A DNA stretch of 64,000 nucleotides. Origin: Nocardia sp. BMG51109 (GTDB taxonomy: Bacteria > Actinomycetota > Actinomycetes > Mycobacteriales > Mycobacteriaceae). Position numbers and translations under genes: made by a program. Below, piece after piece: positions 51,165 through 59,810 of this stretch (position 1 is its first letter; every line of letters begins with the position of its first letter). The notes below the pieces were generated by a model, which saw only the letters and a list, made by a program, of their open reading frames with translations, made no database searches and was not told where the DNA came from. Where the stretch lies: the NCBI RefSeq assembly GCF_000526215.1, contig NZ_JAFQ01000004.1, forward strand, positions 3,348,001 through 3,412,000, read 5' to 3'.

Positions 51165-52412
51165 CTTCTGCAGCCGGGTCTCGAACGCCTGCTCCAGGGC
51201 CCGCCACGCCTCGGCCTCGGCCGCGAACGGCGGGCTCGGGGCCATCCGGGTCGGGTCGGGCTCCAACAGGTACGACACGTACCAGCCCAGCGGGACCGAC
51301 TTGGCCAGCGCCTGCTCGACCGACTCGTCGCCGGCGTAATCGGCTGCGTCGGTGAACAATTCGACCGCCAGGTCGAGCTGATCGACATCGACCGACTTGG
51401 GCCCCTCGGCCAGATCGTCGGCCAGGCCGGGCAGCACGTAGACGTTCTCGTCCTCCACCTCGATCTCGAGCGAGCCGTCGGTGGCCGCGGTCTGCACGTC
51501 GGCGTACGTGCTCACACGGGCCAGATCGTGCTCGTGGGCGTCGGCGAGGTAGCGCGCCAGGGCCCGCTCCGAGGTGAACACCGTGATGGTGCCGTCGGTG
51601 CCGAGGAACACCGGATCGTCGTCGAGGTAGCAGCGCAGCGTGAAGAAGGTGTCTCCCGAAGTGACGATCTTGACCGGGTCGATGCCGACCTCGTGCCAGA
51701 GGGTCTCGTCCTCGTCTTCGTCGTCCTCGTCGGTCTTGCTCAGGTCGACCGGCTCGAAGTCGTTGTCGTCGTCGGTGTCCGCAGCGTCCTCGGCATCGAC
51801 GACGTTCTCCTCGGCCGCGAGCAGTTCCGCCTCGGCCACCGACACCGCCTCGGCGTCGACGTCCGGTGTCCGCACCGTCGAATCGATGGCGTCGACCACC
51901 GCGTCCCAGTCCTTGGCGATGGCCGAGCCGATCTGGTCCCACAGCTCCTCGCCCTCGCGGCCGACGAACGCGCTCACCCCGGCGGGCAGCGCGCCGAGCA
52001 CCGGATGCGAGCCGAAGAACTTCGTCACCACCTCGAGTTCGCACACCTCGCCGAGGGTGCGGACCATGTCGAGGGTCTCCTCCAGTTCCTGCAGGATCTC
52101 CGGGTCCGGATCGCCCGCCGCCAGCTCGGGCACGCCGACCAGGTCGAAGACGTACTGCTCCTCCGGTTCCAGCTCGGCGGCCGACAAACCGGCCACCACG
52201 TCCCACGACGGATGGTCCACCAGATCGTTGTCGTGGTTGGTGCGGATGAACGCGGCGAGCTCGGCGACGGACTCGAAGCCGTAGAGAACGTCCTCGTGCC
52301 CCAGGAACGCCTCCCACTCGTCGTCACCGTCCCGCCAGCGCGGTGCCCACAGTGTGACGAGGTCGCCGTCGGTCAGGCCGAGCTCGATCGGGACGATGTC
52401 TCCAGAAGCCAT
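51159..52412 (-). CDS. Conserved acidic hypothetical protein (Rv3311-like)
   Basis: A 417-residue cytosolic acidic protein. It begins DIVPIELGLTDGDLVTLWAP and has WEAFLGHEDVLYGFESVAEL, then a strongly acidic middle (residues 215-240, runs of Asp and Glu), IVTSGDTFFTLRCYLDDDPV and ESVEQALAKSVPLGWYVSYL. The position next to add and upp matches Rv3311 of M. tuberculosis, a conserved protein of unknown function sometimes annotated as primosomal without basis. No enzymatic motif visible. Convergent with add; upstream lies the YbaB-like/NlpC cluster. Confidence 0.8.
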   Translation of the reverse strand: MASGDIVPIELGLTDGDLVTLWAPRWRDGDDEWEAFLGHEDVLYGFESVAELAAFIRTNHDNDLVDHPSWDVVAGLSAAELEPEEQYVFDLVGVPELAAGDPDPEILQELEETLDMVRTLGEVCELEVVTKFFGSHPVLGALPAGVSAFVGREGEELWDQIGSAIAKDWDAVVDAIDSTVRTPDVDAEAVSVAEAELLAAEENVVDAEDAADTDDDNDFEPVDLSKTDEDDEDEDETLWHEVGIDPVKIVTSGDTFFTLRCYLDDDPVFLGTDGTITVFTSERALARYLADAHEHDLARVSTYADVQTAATDGSLEIEVEDENVYVLPGLADDLAEGPKSVDVDQLDLAVELFTDAADYAGDESVEQALAKSVPLGWYVSYLLEPDPTRMAPSPPFAAEAEAWRALEQAFETRLQKG

Positions 52413-52445
52413 GAACGGAAGCCTATCTAGCCGACGCGCGCGGCA

Positions 52446-52793
52446 CTATTCGGCCCGCCCCCCAACAGTTCCCGACGCAGGGGTTTCCGGCTCCGGCGGC
52501 ACGAACGCGGAGTTCAACTTGCCGACCACCTCGGAGCGCTGGGAGCCCGCGTCCTGGGCGGCCTGCTGGCACGCCCAGATGATCAGCTGGCCGACCTCGG
52601 CCGGCGGCCGGGAAGTGACCGGCTCGGCGAGTTCGAGGGCCACCAGTGCGCCGTTCGAGTCGACCTCGACCGTCACCGAGCCGTCGTCGGCGGTATAGCG
52701 GCCGCGCACCTGCTGGAGCCCGTAGAGCGCGGCCTCCAGCGCCTCGAGCTTGTCGGTCGCCCGCGCGACCAGGGCGTCCATCTCCGCGCTCAT
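52446..52793 (-). CDS. YbaB/EbfC family-like protein
   Basis: A 115-residue protein with the YbaB outline: an N-terminal helix (DALVARATDKLEALEAALYG), beta-strands RYTADDGSVTVEVDSNGALV and a C-terminal helix (VGQLIIWACQQAAQDAGSQR). In Mycobacteriales such proteins commonly accompany type VII substrates. The ATG follows GGAGGAGA. It is last in the operon of the EspC-like, NlpC/P60 and 117-residue proteins. A nucleoid role, known for other YbaB proteins, cannot be assumed. Confidence 0.75.
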   Translation of the reverse strand: MSAEMDALVARATDKLEALEAALYGLQQVRGRYTADDGSVTVEVDSNGALVALELAEPVTSRPPAEVGQLIIWACQQAAQDAGSQRSEVVGKLNSAFVPPEPETPASGTVGGRAE

Positions 52794-52809
52794 GCTGTCT
52801 CCTCCGCGC

Positions 52810-53163
52810 TCATACCGGCCGCATCCAGGTCGTGGGGCCGGTGTCGGCGTCGTCCATGCGGTCCAGTTCGTCGACCGCTTGCGCACGGGTGGGCAGCCCG
52901 AGCTTGTCCAGCACCTCCGTCGGCATGCCGGACTCGGCCAGCAGTTCGCGCCGGCGGGCCTTGGCGACGATCGCCGACCGCTTGGTCAGCCGCAGGATCT
53001 CCGCGGCCAACGCCTTTGCGCCGTAGCGGTATTCACTGCGCTCGAATTTGATCTCGACCGGCATGCCCTGGTCGGTGGCCCGCACGCTGATGGTGCCGCC
53101 GCGGTTGGTGCTGGCGGCCACGGTGACGTTGGGGATCTGCTGCTGTGGTTGCTGCGAGGTCAT
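52810..53163 (-). CDS. Hypothetical protein of the NlpC cluster
   Basis: A 117-residue protein with a Gln-rich start (TSQQPQQQIPN), strands VTVAASTNRGGTISVRATDQ and PVEIKFERSEYRYGAKALAA, then helices with LTKRSAIVAKARRRELLAES. The layout (two strands then helices) resembles the YbaB-like protein next to it, so it may be a diverged relative. It overlaps the NlpC/P60 gene stop by four bases. Cytosolic; function unknown. Confidence 0.7.
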   Translation of the reverse strand: MTSQQPQQQIPNVTVAASTNRGGTISVRATDQGMPVEIKFERSEYRYGAKALAAEILRLTKRSAIVAKARRRELLAESGMPTEVLDKLGLPTRAQAVDELDRMDDADTGPTTWMRPV

Positions 53164-54305
53164 GAGGTGGGCCTGTAGAAACCGTGGAACGACATTCCGC
53201 TGTTCTCCGTTCGAATCGGACCGGTCTGTACGGGATCACCGGCCTCGACTAGCTGTCCGTTGCCGATGACCATCGCGACGTGGCCGTCCCAGACGGCTAG
53301 ATCGCCGGGCATCAGATCGCCGGGACTCACCGGGGTGGCGCCGGAACTCTGATCGGCGGCCAGGCGCGGGATATCGACGCCGGCCTCGCCGTAGGCCCAC
53401 TTGGTGAGCCCGCTGCAGTCCAACCCCGAGCCGGGGGAGTTGCCGCCCCATACATAGGGGGTTCCCTGCGCGCTCAGCGCCGACTTCACCGCGGTGGCCG
53501 CCTTCTCGTTGGGGGCCTCGACCTGGCTGCCGTCGGGCAGGGTGATCATCACGCCGCCGTGCCTGCCGGGCTTGTCGCCGCCGGCGTACTTGTTGTTCGG
53601 CGTGCCGTTGCCGTTGCCGCTGCTGTTCGGGCGCGAGGGCGTGGACATGGAGGCGGGGCTGACCAGCGTGTCCATCATCGACCCGCCGGTGGAGGCCACG
53701 GTGCTCAGCATCGGGGCGGCCTGTTGCAGACCGCCGGCGATCGGCGCGGCGGCGGCCGCCGGGGCGACCGGCGTGCTCGCCGGCGGAGGCGTGGACGGCG
53801 GCGGGGTCAGCTCGCCCATCGAGGAGGTGTGCGTGTCGAGTTCGGAGCGGGTGCGGGTCACGACGCTGACGGCCTGGTTGAGATGGTCGATGGCGGAGCC
53901 GACCACGGCCGCCAGCCCGGGCGGGGTGGTGACGGCCGGGCCCAGCGCCGTCACCGAGCGCGCGAACGACTGCAGGATGTCGTCCAGCTCCTTCTGCCCG
54001 GTGTGGACCGAGGCTGCCGCCTGCGAGACCACATCGGCCATATCCAGGCCGCGGGTGGAGATGGTGGCCGACGACGTCTGTACCTTGAGGGCCTTGTCCA
54101 TCGCGGCGTCGCCGCCGCGGCCCTCGTAGGCGTCGGTCAGCTGGTTGATGCCGGCGCTGCCGGCCCGGTGAATTCCGTCCAGGGTGGTGGACGTCTGACG
54201 GAGCGCATCGGCCGGGCCGTCGGTGGGCATCACGCCGCTGCCGAAGGCCGACAGCAACTCGATGATCGGCTGGGCCAGGGCATCGAGGTTGATCACACCC
54301 GTCAC
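53160..54305 (-). CDS. NlpC/P60 peptidase with WXG100-like N-terminus
   Basis: A 381-residue probable cell-wall hydrolase. The N-terminal 160 residues are helical (LRQTSTTLDGIHRAGSAGIN, LNQAVSVVTRTRSELDTHTS) and resemble type VII substrates, with no classical signal peptide. A Pro/Ala/Ser-rich linker (165-240) leads to an NlpC/P60 domain: GTPYVWGGNSPGSGLDCSGL (nucleophile Cys) and GDLAVWDGHVAMVIGNGQL (His). The Cys-His pair is intact and would cut peptidoglycan stem peptides. ESX-dependent export is inferred from the N-terminus. Four-base overlaps to the EspC-like gene before it and the 117-residue protein after it. Confidence 0.85.
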   Translation of the reverse strand: MTGVINLDALAQPIIELLSAFGSGVMPTDGPADALRQTSTTLDGIHRAGSAGINQLTDAYEGRGGDAAMDKALKVQTSSATISTRGLDMADVVSQAAASVHTGQKELDDILQSFARSVTALGPAVTTPPGLAAVVGSAIDHLNQAVSVVTRTRSELDTHTSSMGELTPPPSTPPPASTPVAPAAAAAPIAGGLQQAAPMLSTVASTGGSMMDTLVSPASMSTPSRPNSSGNGNGTPNNKYAGGDKPGRHGGVMITLPDGSQVEAPNEKAATAVKSALSAQGTPYVWGGNSPGSGLDCSGLTKWAYGEAGVDIPRLAADQSSGATPVSPGDLMPGDLAVWDGHVAMVIGNGQLVEAGDPVQTGPIRTENSGMSFHGFYRPTS

Positions 54306-54622
54306 GGCAGATCTCCCTCGGTGGCGCGGACGGCCGCGGCGTTGCCGAGATCGGTCTCGGCGTGGGCGGCGGCCGTGCCCGCCGCCGCGGCGCCCATGCT
54401 GCCCAGCACCGCCGATAGTTCCCCGATACCCGCCACGTGCCCGGCGTGCGCGGCCGCGTACGCGGCGACGAAATCGCCTCCGATCAGCCCGAAGATCGGA
54501 CCCAACAGCAGCGGATCGGCGCCGGCCGCGCGGGCCGCCGCCATGGCCATCTCACCGGACAGGCCACCGGCCGTCGCGCCGTAGGCGGCGACGCCCTCGG
54601 TGTCGACCGAGATCTTGTGCAT
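54302..54622 (-). CDS. EspC-like type VII secretion target
   Basis: A 106-residue helical protein starting [20 protein letters not shown], with a long Ala/Gly-rich second part ([20 protein letters not shown], then [20 protein letters not shown]) and an acidic end. This is the profile of the EspC/DUF2580-type ESX substrates found in Mycobacteriales. ATG 54622 has GGGGGA at a proper distance, so it is preferred over 54628. First gene of a cluster with the NlpC/P60 protein, suggesting they are exported together. Confidence 0.75.
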   Translation of the reverse strand: MHKISVDTEGVAAYGATAGGLSGEMAMAAARAAGADPLLLGPIFGLIGGDFVAAYAAAHAGHVAGIGELSAVLGSMGAAAAGTAAAHAETDLGNAAAVRATEGDLP

Positions 54623-54766
54623 CAACATCCCCCATCGTGCTGGTCTGCTGGCAGATTACGTCATCCGACTACTTCGACGCAGGTACCACGGGAACAGTTC
54701 CACCCCAGGAACGAGAAATCCGCCGCAGGACCGAATCCCGGCCCGCACAGACCTTATCGTTCCCTC

Positions 54767-55390
54767 ATGCGCACGCACATCGTGGACCATCCGCTCACCG
54801 CCGCCCTGTTGACGACCATGCGCGACGAGCGCACGGGAAATCCGGGCTTCCGCGCCGCGCTGCGCGACCTGACCGGGTTCCTGATCTACGAGGCGCTGCG
54901 CGAGGCCCCGCTGACCGGATTCGCGGTCGCCACCCCGGTCGAGCCGACGGAGGGCGTGCGGCTGGCCCGGCCGCCGCTGCTGGTTCCGGTGCTGCGGGCC
55001 GGGCTGGGCATGGTGGACGCCGCCAGCGCGCTGATTCCCGAATCGCGGGTGGGTTTCGTCGGGGTCGCCCGGGACGAGCGGACCCACCGCCCGGTGCCGT
55101 ACATGGAGTCGCTGCCCGAGGATCTGTCCGAACATCCGGTGTTCGTACTGGATCCCATGCTGGCGACCGGCGGCTCGATGTGCCACACCCTGGAACTGCT
55201 GGCCGCCCGCAATGCCACCGACATCACCGCCGTCTGCGTGGTCGCCGCGCCCGAAGGCATTGCCGCGCTGGAGGGTTCCGGGCAGCCGGTGCGGCTGGTG
55301 ACCGCGGCCGTCGACCGCGGGCTCAACGAGAACGCGTTCATCGTGCCCGGCCTCGGCGACGCGGGCGACCGGCAGTTCGGACCCCGCTGA
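54767..55390 (+). CDS. upp: Uracil phosphoribosyltransferase
   Basis: A 207-residue salvage enzyme making UMP from uracil and PRPP. The PRPP-binding motif is [20 protein letters not shown], the uracil-recognition region is [20 protein letters not shown], and the flexible-loop element [17 protein letters not shown] is present. The length is typical. The start ATG follows no strong ribosome-binding site. It is divergent from the EspC-like gene and convergent with pmmB. Confidence 0.96.
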   Translation: MRTHIVDHPLTAALLTTMRDERTGNPGFRAALRDLTGFLIYEALREAPLTGFAVATPVEPTEGVRLARPPLLVPVLRAGLGMVDAASALIPESRVGFVGVARDERTHRPVPYMESLPEDLSEHPVFVLDPMLATGGSMCHTLELLAARNATDITAVCVVAAPEGIAALEGSGQPVRLVTAAVDRGLNENAFIVPGLGDAGDRQFGPR

Positions 55391-55415
55391 GCGCCGGCCG
55401 TAGCGGCGCGGACCG

Positions 55416-57017
55416 TCAGAGCTTCTCGCAGTATTCGCGCAGCTCCGACAGCCGCTGTGCGGCGGCCCGTTTCGCGTCGGCGAGCGCGGCCGCCGACGAA
55501 ACCGGCTGCACGACTTCGAGATAGCACTTGAGCTTGGGTTCGGTACCGGAGGGCCGGATCACGATCCGCTGCGACTCGCCCTCGAAGATCAGCGCGTCGG
55601 TGCGCAGCCCGCCCCGGGCCTGCGCCAGATCGGTGCAGGTGACCGGGGTGCCCGCGATCATCTCGGGCGGGGTGTCGCGCAGGCGCGCCACGACGTCGGC
55701 GGCCGCGTCCTGGCCGGCCAGGCGCACCGAGACCTGATCGCCGGCGTGCAGGCCGAAGCGCAGCGCGTAGTCGTCCAGGATGTCGAGCGGATGCTGCCCG
55801 GCGGCGCGCAGCCGCGCCATCAGGTCGGCGGCCGCCACCGCCGCCGAGACACCGTCCTTGTCGCGTACGGACGCCGGATCCACGCAGTGCCCGATGGCCT
55901 CCTCGTACGCGTAGACCAGGCCCTCGCCCGCTCGCGCCAGCCATTTGAAGCCGGTGAGCGTCTCGGCGTACCGGGCGCCGCGCGCCGGGGCCAGCTCGCG
56001 CAGCAGCCGCGAGGACACGACCGTCGTGGCGACCAGGGCGTCCGGTGGCGCGGTCCGCAGCACGTAATCGGCGAGCAGGACGCCGGTGTGGTCGCCGCGC
56101 AGCATCCGCCACCCGTCCGGACCGGGCACGCCGATCGCGCACCGGTCGGCATCCGGATCCAGCGCGACGGCGATATCCGCGCCGACCCGCTCGGCCAGTT
56201 CCAGCAGCAGATCGGCGGCGCCCGGCTCCTCCGGATTCGGGAACGGCACGGTCGGGAAGTCCGGGTCGGGCGCGAACTGCTCGACCACCACGTGCACATC
56301 GGTGAATCCCGCCGCGTGCAGCGCCGTCACGGCGGGCTCGCCGCCGACGCCGTGCATCGGGGTCAATGCGATGCGCAGGTCGCCGCGCCGGGCGGTGCCC
56401 CGGTCGGCGGTGCGGGCGGTCGAGACGGGGAGTCCCGCGCCGGTGTCCGGACCGCCGAGCACATGCGGCAGCGAGGCGACGCGGGCCAGGTAGCGCCGGA
56501 CGATCTCCTCGCCCATATCGGTGACCGTGGCACCGACCGACAGCGTCAGCGCCGTGGGACCGGGTGCGGTCGGCCCCGGATCGGCGCGCGGAATCGGCTC
56601 GCGCACCGCCTCGATGCAGCGTTCGATCTCGGCGTCCGACGGCGGGACCAGCTGGCGGCCGCCCTCCAGGTACACCTTGTACCCGTTGTCTCCGGCGGGA
56701 TTGTGCGAGGCCGTGATCTGTACGCCCGCAACGGCTCCCACCTCACGCACCGCGAACGCGAGGACGGGCGTGGGGAGCGGGCGGGGCAGCGACAGCACCG
56801 AGAATCCGGCGGCCGCGAGGACCTCGGCCGTGACCGTGGCGAATTCGGCAGAGCCGTGCCGGGCGTCGCGGCCGACCACTACCAGCCCGCCGCCCAGGCA
56901 CCGGTCCCGCAGCCAGCCGGCCAGTCCGGCCGTCGCGCGCGCGACCGTCTCCACGTTCATACCGTCGGGTCCGTCCCGCAGCGGCCCCCGCAGGCCCGCC
57001 GTCCCGAATCGGAGCAT
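55416..57017 (-). CDS. pmmB: Phosphohexomutase (phosphomannomutase/phosphoglucomutase)
   Basis: A 533-residue alpha-D-phosphohexomutase. In order: substrate entry LRFGTAGLRGPLRDGPDGMN, the phosphoserine loop ITASHNPAGDNGYKVYLEGG, the magnesium loop ALDPDADRCAIGVPGPD, the sugar-specificity loop region LRGDHTGVLLADYVL and the phosphate-binding RPSGTEPKLKCYLEV. It corresponds to mycobacterial PmmB. The first Met (57017) is used; the open frame upstream runs into the antisense of deoD and is spurious. Together with deoD it could process pentose or hexose phosphates. Confidence 0.92.
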   Translation of the reverse strand: MLRFGTAGLRGPLRDGPDGMNVETVARATAGLAGWLRDRCLGGGLVVVGRDARHGSAEFATVTAEVLAAAGFSVLSLPRPLPTPVLAFAVREVGAVAGVQITASHNPAGDNGYKVYLEGGRQLVPPSDAEIERCIEAVREPIPRADPGPTAPGPTALTLSVGATVTDMGEEIVRRYLARVASLPHVLGGPDTGAGLPVSTARTADRGTARRGDLRIALTPMHGVGGEPAVTALHAAGFTDVHVVVEQFAPDPDFPTVPFPNPEEPGAADLLLELAERVGADIAVALDPDADRCAIGVPGPDGWRMLRGDHTGVLLADYVLRTAPPDALVATTVVSSRLLRELAPARGARYAETLTGFKWLARAGEGLVYAYEEAIGHCVDPASVRDKDGVSAAVAAADLMARLRAAGQHPLDILDDYALRFGLHAGDQVSVRLAGQDAAADVVARLRDTPPEMIAGTPVTCTDLAQARGGLRTDALIFEGESQRIVIRPSGTEPKLKCYLEVVQPVSSAAALADAKRAAAQRLSELREYCEKL

Positions 57018-57055
57018 CAGCGGCTTCCCTTCCGGCGTCGTCGGATCGGTGCGTT

Positions 57056-57835
57056 CTACAGTCGCTCCAGGACACCCCGCAGCAACTTGCCCAACCGCGG
57101 TGCCGCGGCGTTCCCCTCGGCCAGCACCTCGGCGTGCGACAGATGTTCGCCCGTGACCCCGGCGGCCAGGTTGGTGACCAGGGAGATACCGAGCACCCGG
57201 ACACCGGCGGCGCGGCAGGCGATGGCCTCCAGCACCGTCGACATACCGACCAGATCGGCGCCCATCGTGCCGAGCATCCGGATCTCCGCGGGGGTTTCGT
57301 ACTGCGGTCCGGTGAGGCCGGCGTACACGCCCTCGGTCAGGCTCGGATCGATGTCGCGGGCCAGCGCCCGCAGTTCCGGATCCCAGGCATCGACCAGGTC
57401 GACGAACGTGGCGCCGGACAGCGGGCTGCGACCGGTGAGATTGATGTGGTCGCCGATCAGCACCGGCTCGCCGACGCGCAGGCCGGGCCGGATGCCGCCG
57501 GCGGCGTTCGTCAGCACCACCGTCTCGGTGCCGGCCGCGACGGCCGCGTGCACGCCGTGCACCACCTGGTCCGGCTGGTAGCCCTCGTACAGATGCTGGC
57601 GGCCCATCAGCAGCAGTACCGGCGAGCCGTTCACGGGCACCGAATGCACGGTGCTGCCGTGCCCCCGGGCGGTGGGCGCGCCGAAGCCGGGGAGTTCCTC
57701 CATCGGCACGGAGGCCGACGGGTTCCCGATCTCCGCGGCCGCCTCCTGCCAGCCCGATCCCAGCACGACGGCGACCCGGTGGCGAGCGACTCCGGTCCGT
57801 TCGGCAATCGCCTCGGCGGCCTGTTCGGCAAGCAT
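57056..57835 (-). CDS. deoD: Purine nucleoside phosphorylase
   Basis: A 259-residue trimeric (low-molecular-weight type) PNP splitting inosine and guanosine. Key blocks are [16 protein letters not shown] (phosphate-binding Ser), [55 protein letters not shown] and [20 protein letters not shown], with VTN near the C-terminus (SLVTNLAAG) as the purine-recognition Asn. The ATG at 57835 ([10 protein letters not shown]) is the proper start; the frame before it is in the repeat region. 38 bases from pmmB downstream, so probably one operon. Confidence 0.94.
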   Translation of the reverse strand: MLAEQAAEAIAERTGVARHRVAVVLGSGWQEAAAEIGNPSASVPMEELPGFGAPTARGHGSTVHSVPVNGSPVLLLMGRQHLYEGYQPDQVVHGVHAAVAAGTETVVLTNAAGGIRPGLRVGEPVLIGDHINLTGRSPLSGATFVDLVDAWDPELRALARDIDPSLTEGVYAGLTGPQYETPAEIRMLGTMGADLVGMSTVLEAIACRAAGVRVLGISLVTNLAAGVTGEHLSHAEVLAEGNAAAPRLGKLLRGVLERL

Positions 57836-57873
57836 GCGGGCCACGATAGTGGGGCCGGTCGCGGCGGCCGGTC

Positions 57874-58068
57874 GCGGGCACGGTGTAGTCCCGGCCGCGG
57901 GCGCTGTGTAGTTGTCATGACGGGCACCGTGTCGGGTACCGCGTAGTCGGGTGATGGGTACTGCGTAGCCCTGGTGACGGGCACTGCGTAGGCCCGGCGA
58001 CGGGACGGTACAGCCCCGGTGGCGGGCAGGGTGTAGTCCCGGTGACTTGCGCGCGTAGTCCCGGTGAG
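57874..58068. repeat. Degenerate tandem repeats between deoD and rnz
   Basis: About eight imperfect copies of a 22-25 bp unit, close to CGGGCACTGCGTAGTCCCGGTGA, in the gap between two divergent genes. For example GGGCACGGTGTAGTCCCGG, TGGGTACTGCGTAGCCCTGG, CGGGCACTGCGTAGGCCCGG and CGGGCAGGGTGTAGTCCCGG. VNTR-like, similar in position and appearance to mycobacterial interspersed repeats. Confidence 0.75.
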
Positions 58069-58109
58069 GTTCGGCGACGCCGGACGGTGCGGCAGGGCAG
58101 GATGAGGCC

Positions 58110-59024
58110 GTGCGTGAACTCGTCGTGCTGGGGACGGCCAGCCAGGTGCCTACCCGCCAGCGCAACCACAACGGCTACTTCCTGCGGTGGGACGGAGCGG
58201 GGCTGCTGTTCGATCCGGGGGAGGGCACCCAGCGGCAGATGCTGTACGCGGGTGTCTCGGCGGCGAGCATCACGTGCATCGGCATCACGCATTTCCACGG
58301 CGATCACTGCCTGGGCCTGCCGGGCGTGCTGGCCAGGCTGAACCTGGACCGGGTCGCCCATCCGGTCGACGTCTGCTTTCCGGCGGCCGACAGCGACTAC
58401 TTCGAGCGGCTGAGCCAGGTCGTGCCGCGGTACCGGGATCCGGGCCTGCGGTCGCATCCGATCCCCGACGACGGCCCGGTGCCGTTGCCGGACGCGCCTT
58501 TTCGGCTGGAGGCGGTGGCGCTGTCGCATCGGGTGGCGACGTTCGGGTACCGCCTGGCCGAACCCGACGGCCGGCGCATGCTGCCGGAAAAACTTGCTGC
58601 CCACGGAATTTCGGGCCCCGACATCGGGCGGTTGCAACGCGCGGGCGAGCTGCGTCTGCCCGGCGGGCGCGTGCTCACCCTCGACGAGGTGTCGACGGTG
58701 CGGCGCGGCCAGCGGTTCGCGTTCGTGATGGACACCCGGATGTGTTCGGGCGTCGAGGAATTGGCGCAGGATGCCGACATGCTCGTGATCGAGTCCACGT
58801 TCCTGGACGCCGACGCCGTGCTGGCACACGACTTCGGTCACCTGACCGCCGCCGAGGCCGCGCGGGTCGCCGAGGCGGCCGGGGTGCGCACGCTGGTCCT
58901 CACGCATTTCTCCCAGCGCTACCCCGATCTGGACGGCCATCGCGCCGAGGCGAGCAAGTACTTCCACGGTGACCTGGTGGTGGCCGAGGACCTCATGCGG
59001 GTACCGGTCCCTACCCGTCGGTAA
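58110..59024 (+). CDS. rnz: Ribonuclease Z
   Basis: A 304-residue metallo-beta-lactamase-fold endonuclease that matures tRNA 3' ends. The metal site is [15 protein letters not shown], with further ligands in [25 protein letters not shown] (Asp) and [12 protein letters not shown] (HFSxR). The homology region [20 protein letters not shown] also fits. The start is GTG at 58110 ([10 protein letters not shown]). It is divergent from deoD across a tandem-repeat region and followed by an enoyl-CoA hydratase-like gene 30 bases on. Confidence 0.94.
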   Translation: MRELVVLGTASQVPTRQRNHNGYFLRWDGAGLLFDPGEGTQRQMLYAGVSAASITCIGITHFHGDHCLGLPGVLARLNLDRVAHPVDVCFPAADSDYFERLSQVVPRYRDPGLRSHPIPDDGPVPLPDAPFRLEAVALSHRVATFGYRLAEPDGRRMLPEKLAAHGISGPDIGRLQRAGELRLPGGRVLTLDEVSTVRRGQRFAFVMDTRMCSGVEELAQDADMLVIESTFLDADAVLAHDFGHLTAAEAARVAEAAGVRTLVLTHFSQRYPDLDGHRAEASKYFHGDLVVAEDLMRVPVPTRR

Positions 59025-59054
59025 CTTGTGTCCTACCGCGGTTAAGCTGAGCGT

Positions 59055-59768
59055 ATGCCGTACTTGCAGCGCGATGGGGACGTCTTCGTCCTCTACCTCG
59101 GCAACGAGGGCCGGACCGACAGTGAGAACCGCTTCCACCCCGACTGGATCGAGGAGTTCCACGGTCTGCTGGATCAGGTCGAGGCCGCCGGGGCGTCCGG
59201 CGAGCCGGCGGCGCTGGTCACCGTGTCCACCGGCAAGTTCTACAGCAACGGACTGGACACCGACTGGCTGTTCGGCAACTACGACCGGATGCACTGGTAT
59301 CTGGATCGCGTGCATTCGATGTTCAGCCGTTTGCTGACCTTCCCGATGGCCACCGTGGCCGCGGTGAACGGGCACGCCTTCGGCGCCGGCGCGATGCTGT
59401 CCACCTCGCACGACTTCCGGGTGATGCGCGCCGACCGTGGCTACTGGTGCCTGCCCGAGGTCCATCTGGGCATGCCGTTCACGGTCGCGATGAACGCGCT
59501 CGTCACCGAGCGGCTCACCAACCAGGTCGCGCTCGAGGCCATGACCACCGGCCGCCGTTACGGCGCCGACGACGCGATCGCCGCCGGTATCGTCGACGAG
59601 AAGGCCGACGGGGACAAGGTGACGGCCGCCGCGGTCACCCGGGCCGCCGCGCTGGCCGGCAACCGCAAGCCGAACCTGCCGGTGATCAAGCGCGCCCTGC
59701 ACGCCCGCGCGCTGGCCGGTCTGGCCACCCCGACCACGCCGGAGAATCTGGCATTCGCCGCCGGATAA
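59055..59768 (+). CDS. Enoyl-CoA hydratase/isomerase family protein
   Basis: A 237-residue crotonase-fold protein. The oxyanion-hole segments are STGKFYSNGLDTDWLF and NGHAFGAGAMLSTSHDFRVM; PEVHLGMPFTVAMNALVTER is the third typical block. The acidic catalytic residue expected near the second glycine loop of hydratases is not clearly present, so isomerase or other activity is possible. The family is close to eukaryotic ECI-like proteins that act on enoyl-CoA. Follows rnz by 30 bases; may be co-transcribed. Confidence 0.85.
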   Translation: MPYLQRDGDVFVLYLGNEGRTDSENRFHPDWIEEFHGLLDQVEAAGASGEPAALVTVSTGKFYSNGLDTDWLFGNYDRMHWYLDRVHSMFSRLLTFPMATVAAVNGHAFGAGAMLSTSHDFRVMRADRGYWCLPEVHLGMPFTVAMNALVTERLTNQVALEAMTTGRRYGADDAIAAGIVDEKADGDKVTAAAVTRAAALAGNRKPNLPVIKRALHARALAGLATPTTPENLAFAAG

Positions 59769-59810
59769 CCCGGGCGGCGGGACAGCGGACACAGTGCGAG
59801 ACTGTGTGCC

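Noticed and set aside
57018..57881. Frame suggesting a fused PNP-phosphomannomutase protein
   Set aside because: The upstream part is a frame-shifted shadow of deoD with no motifs; pmmB has its own ATG and normal length.
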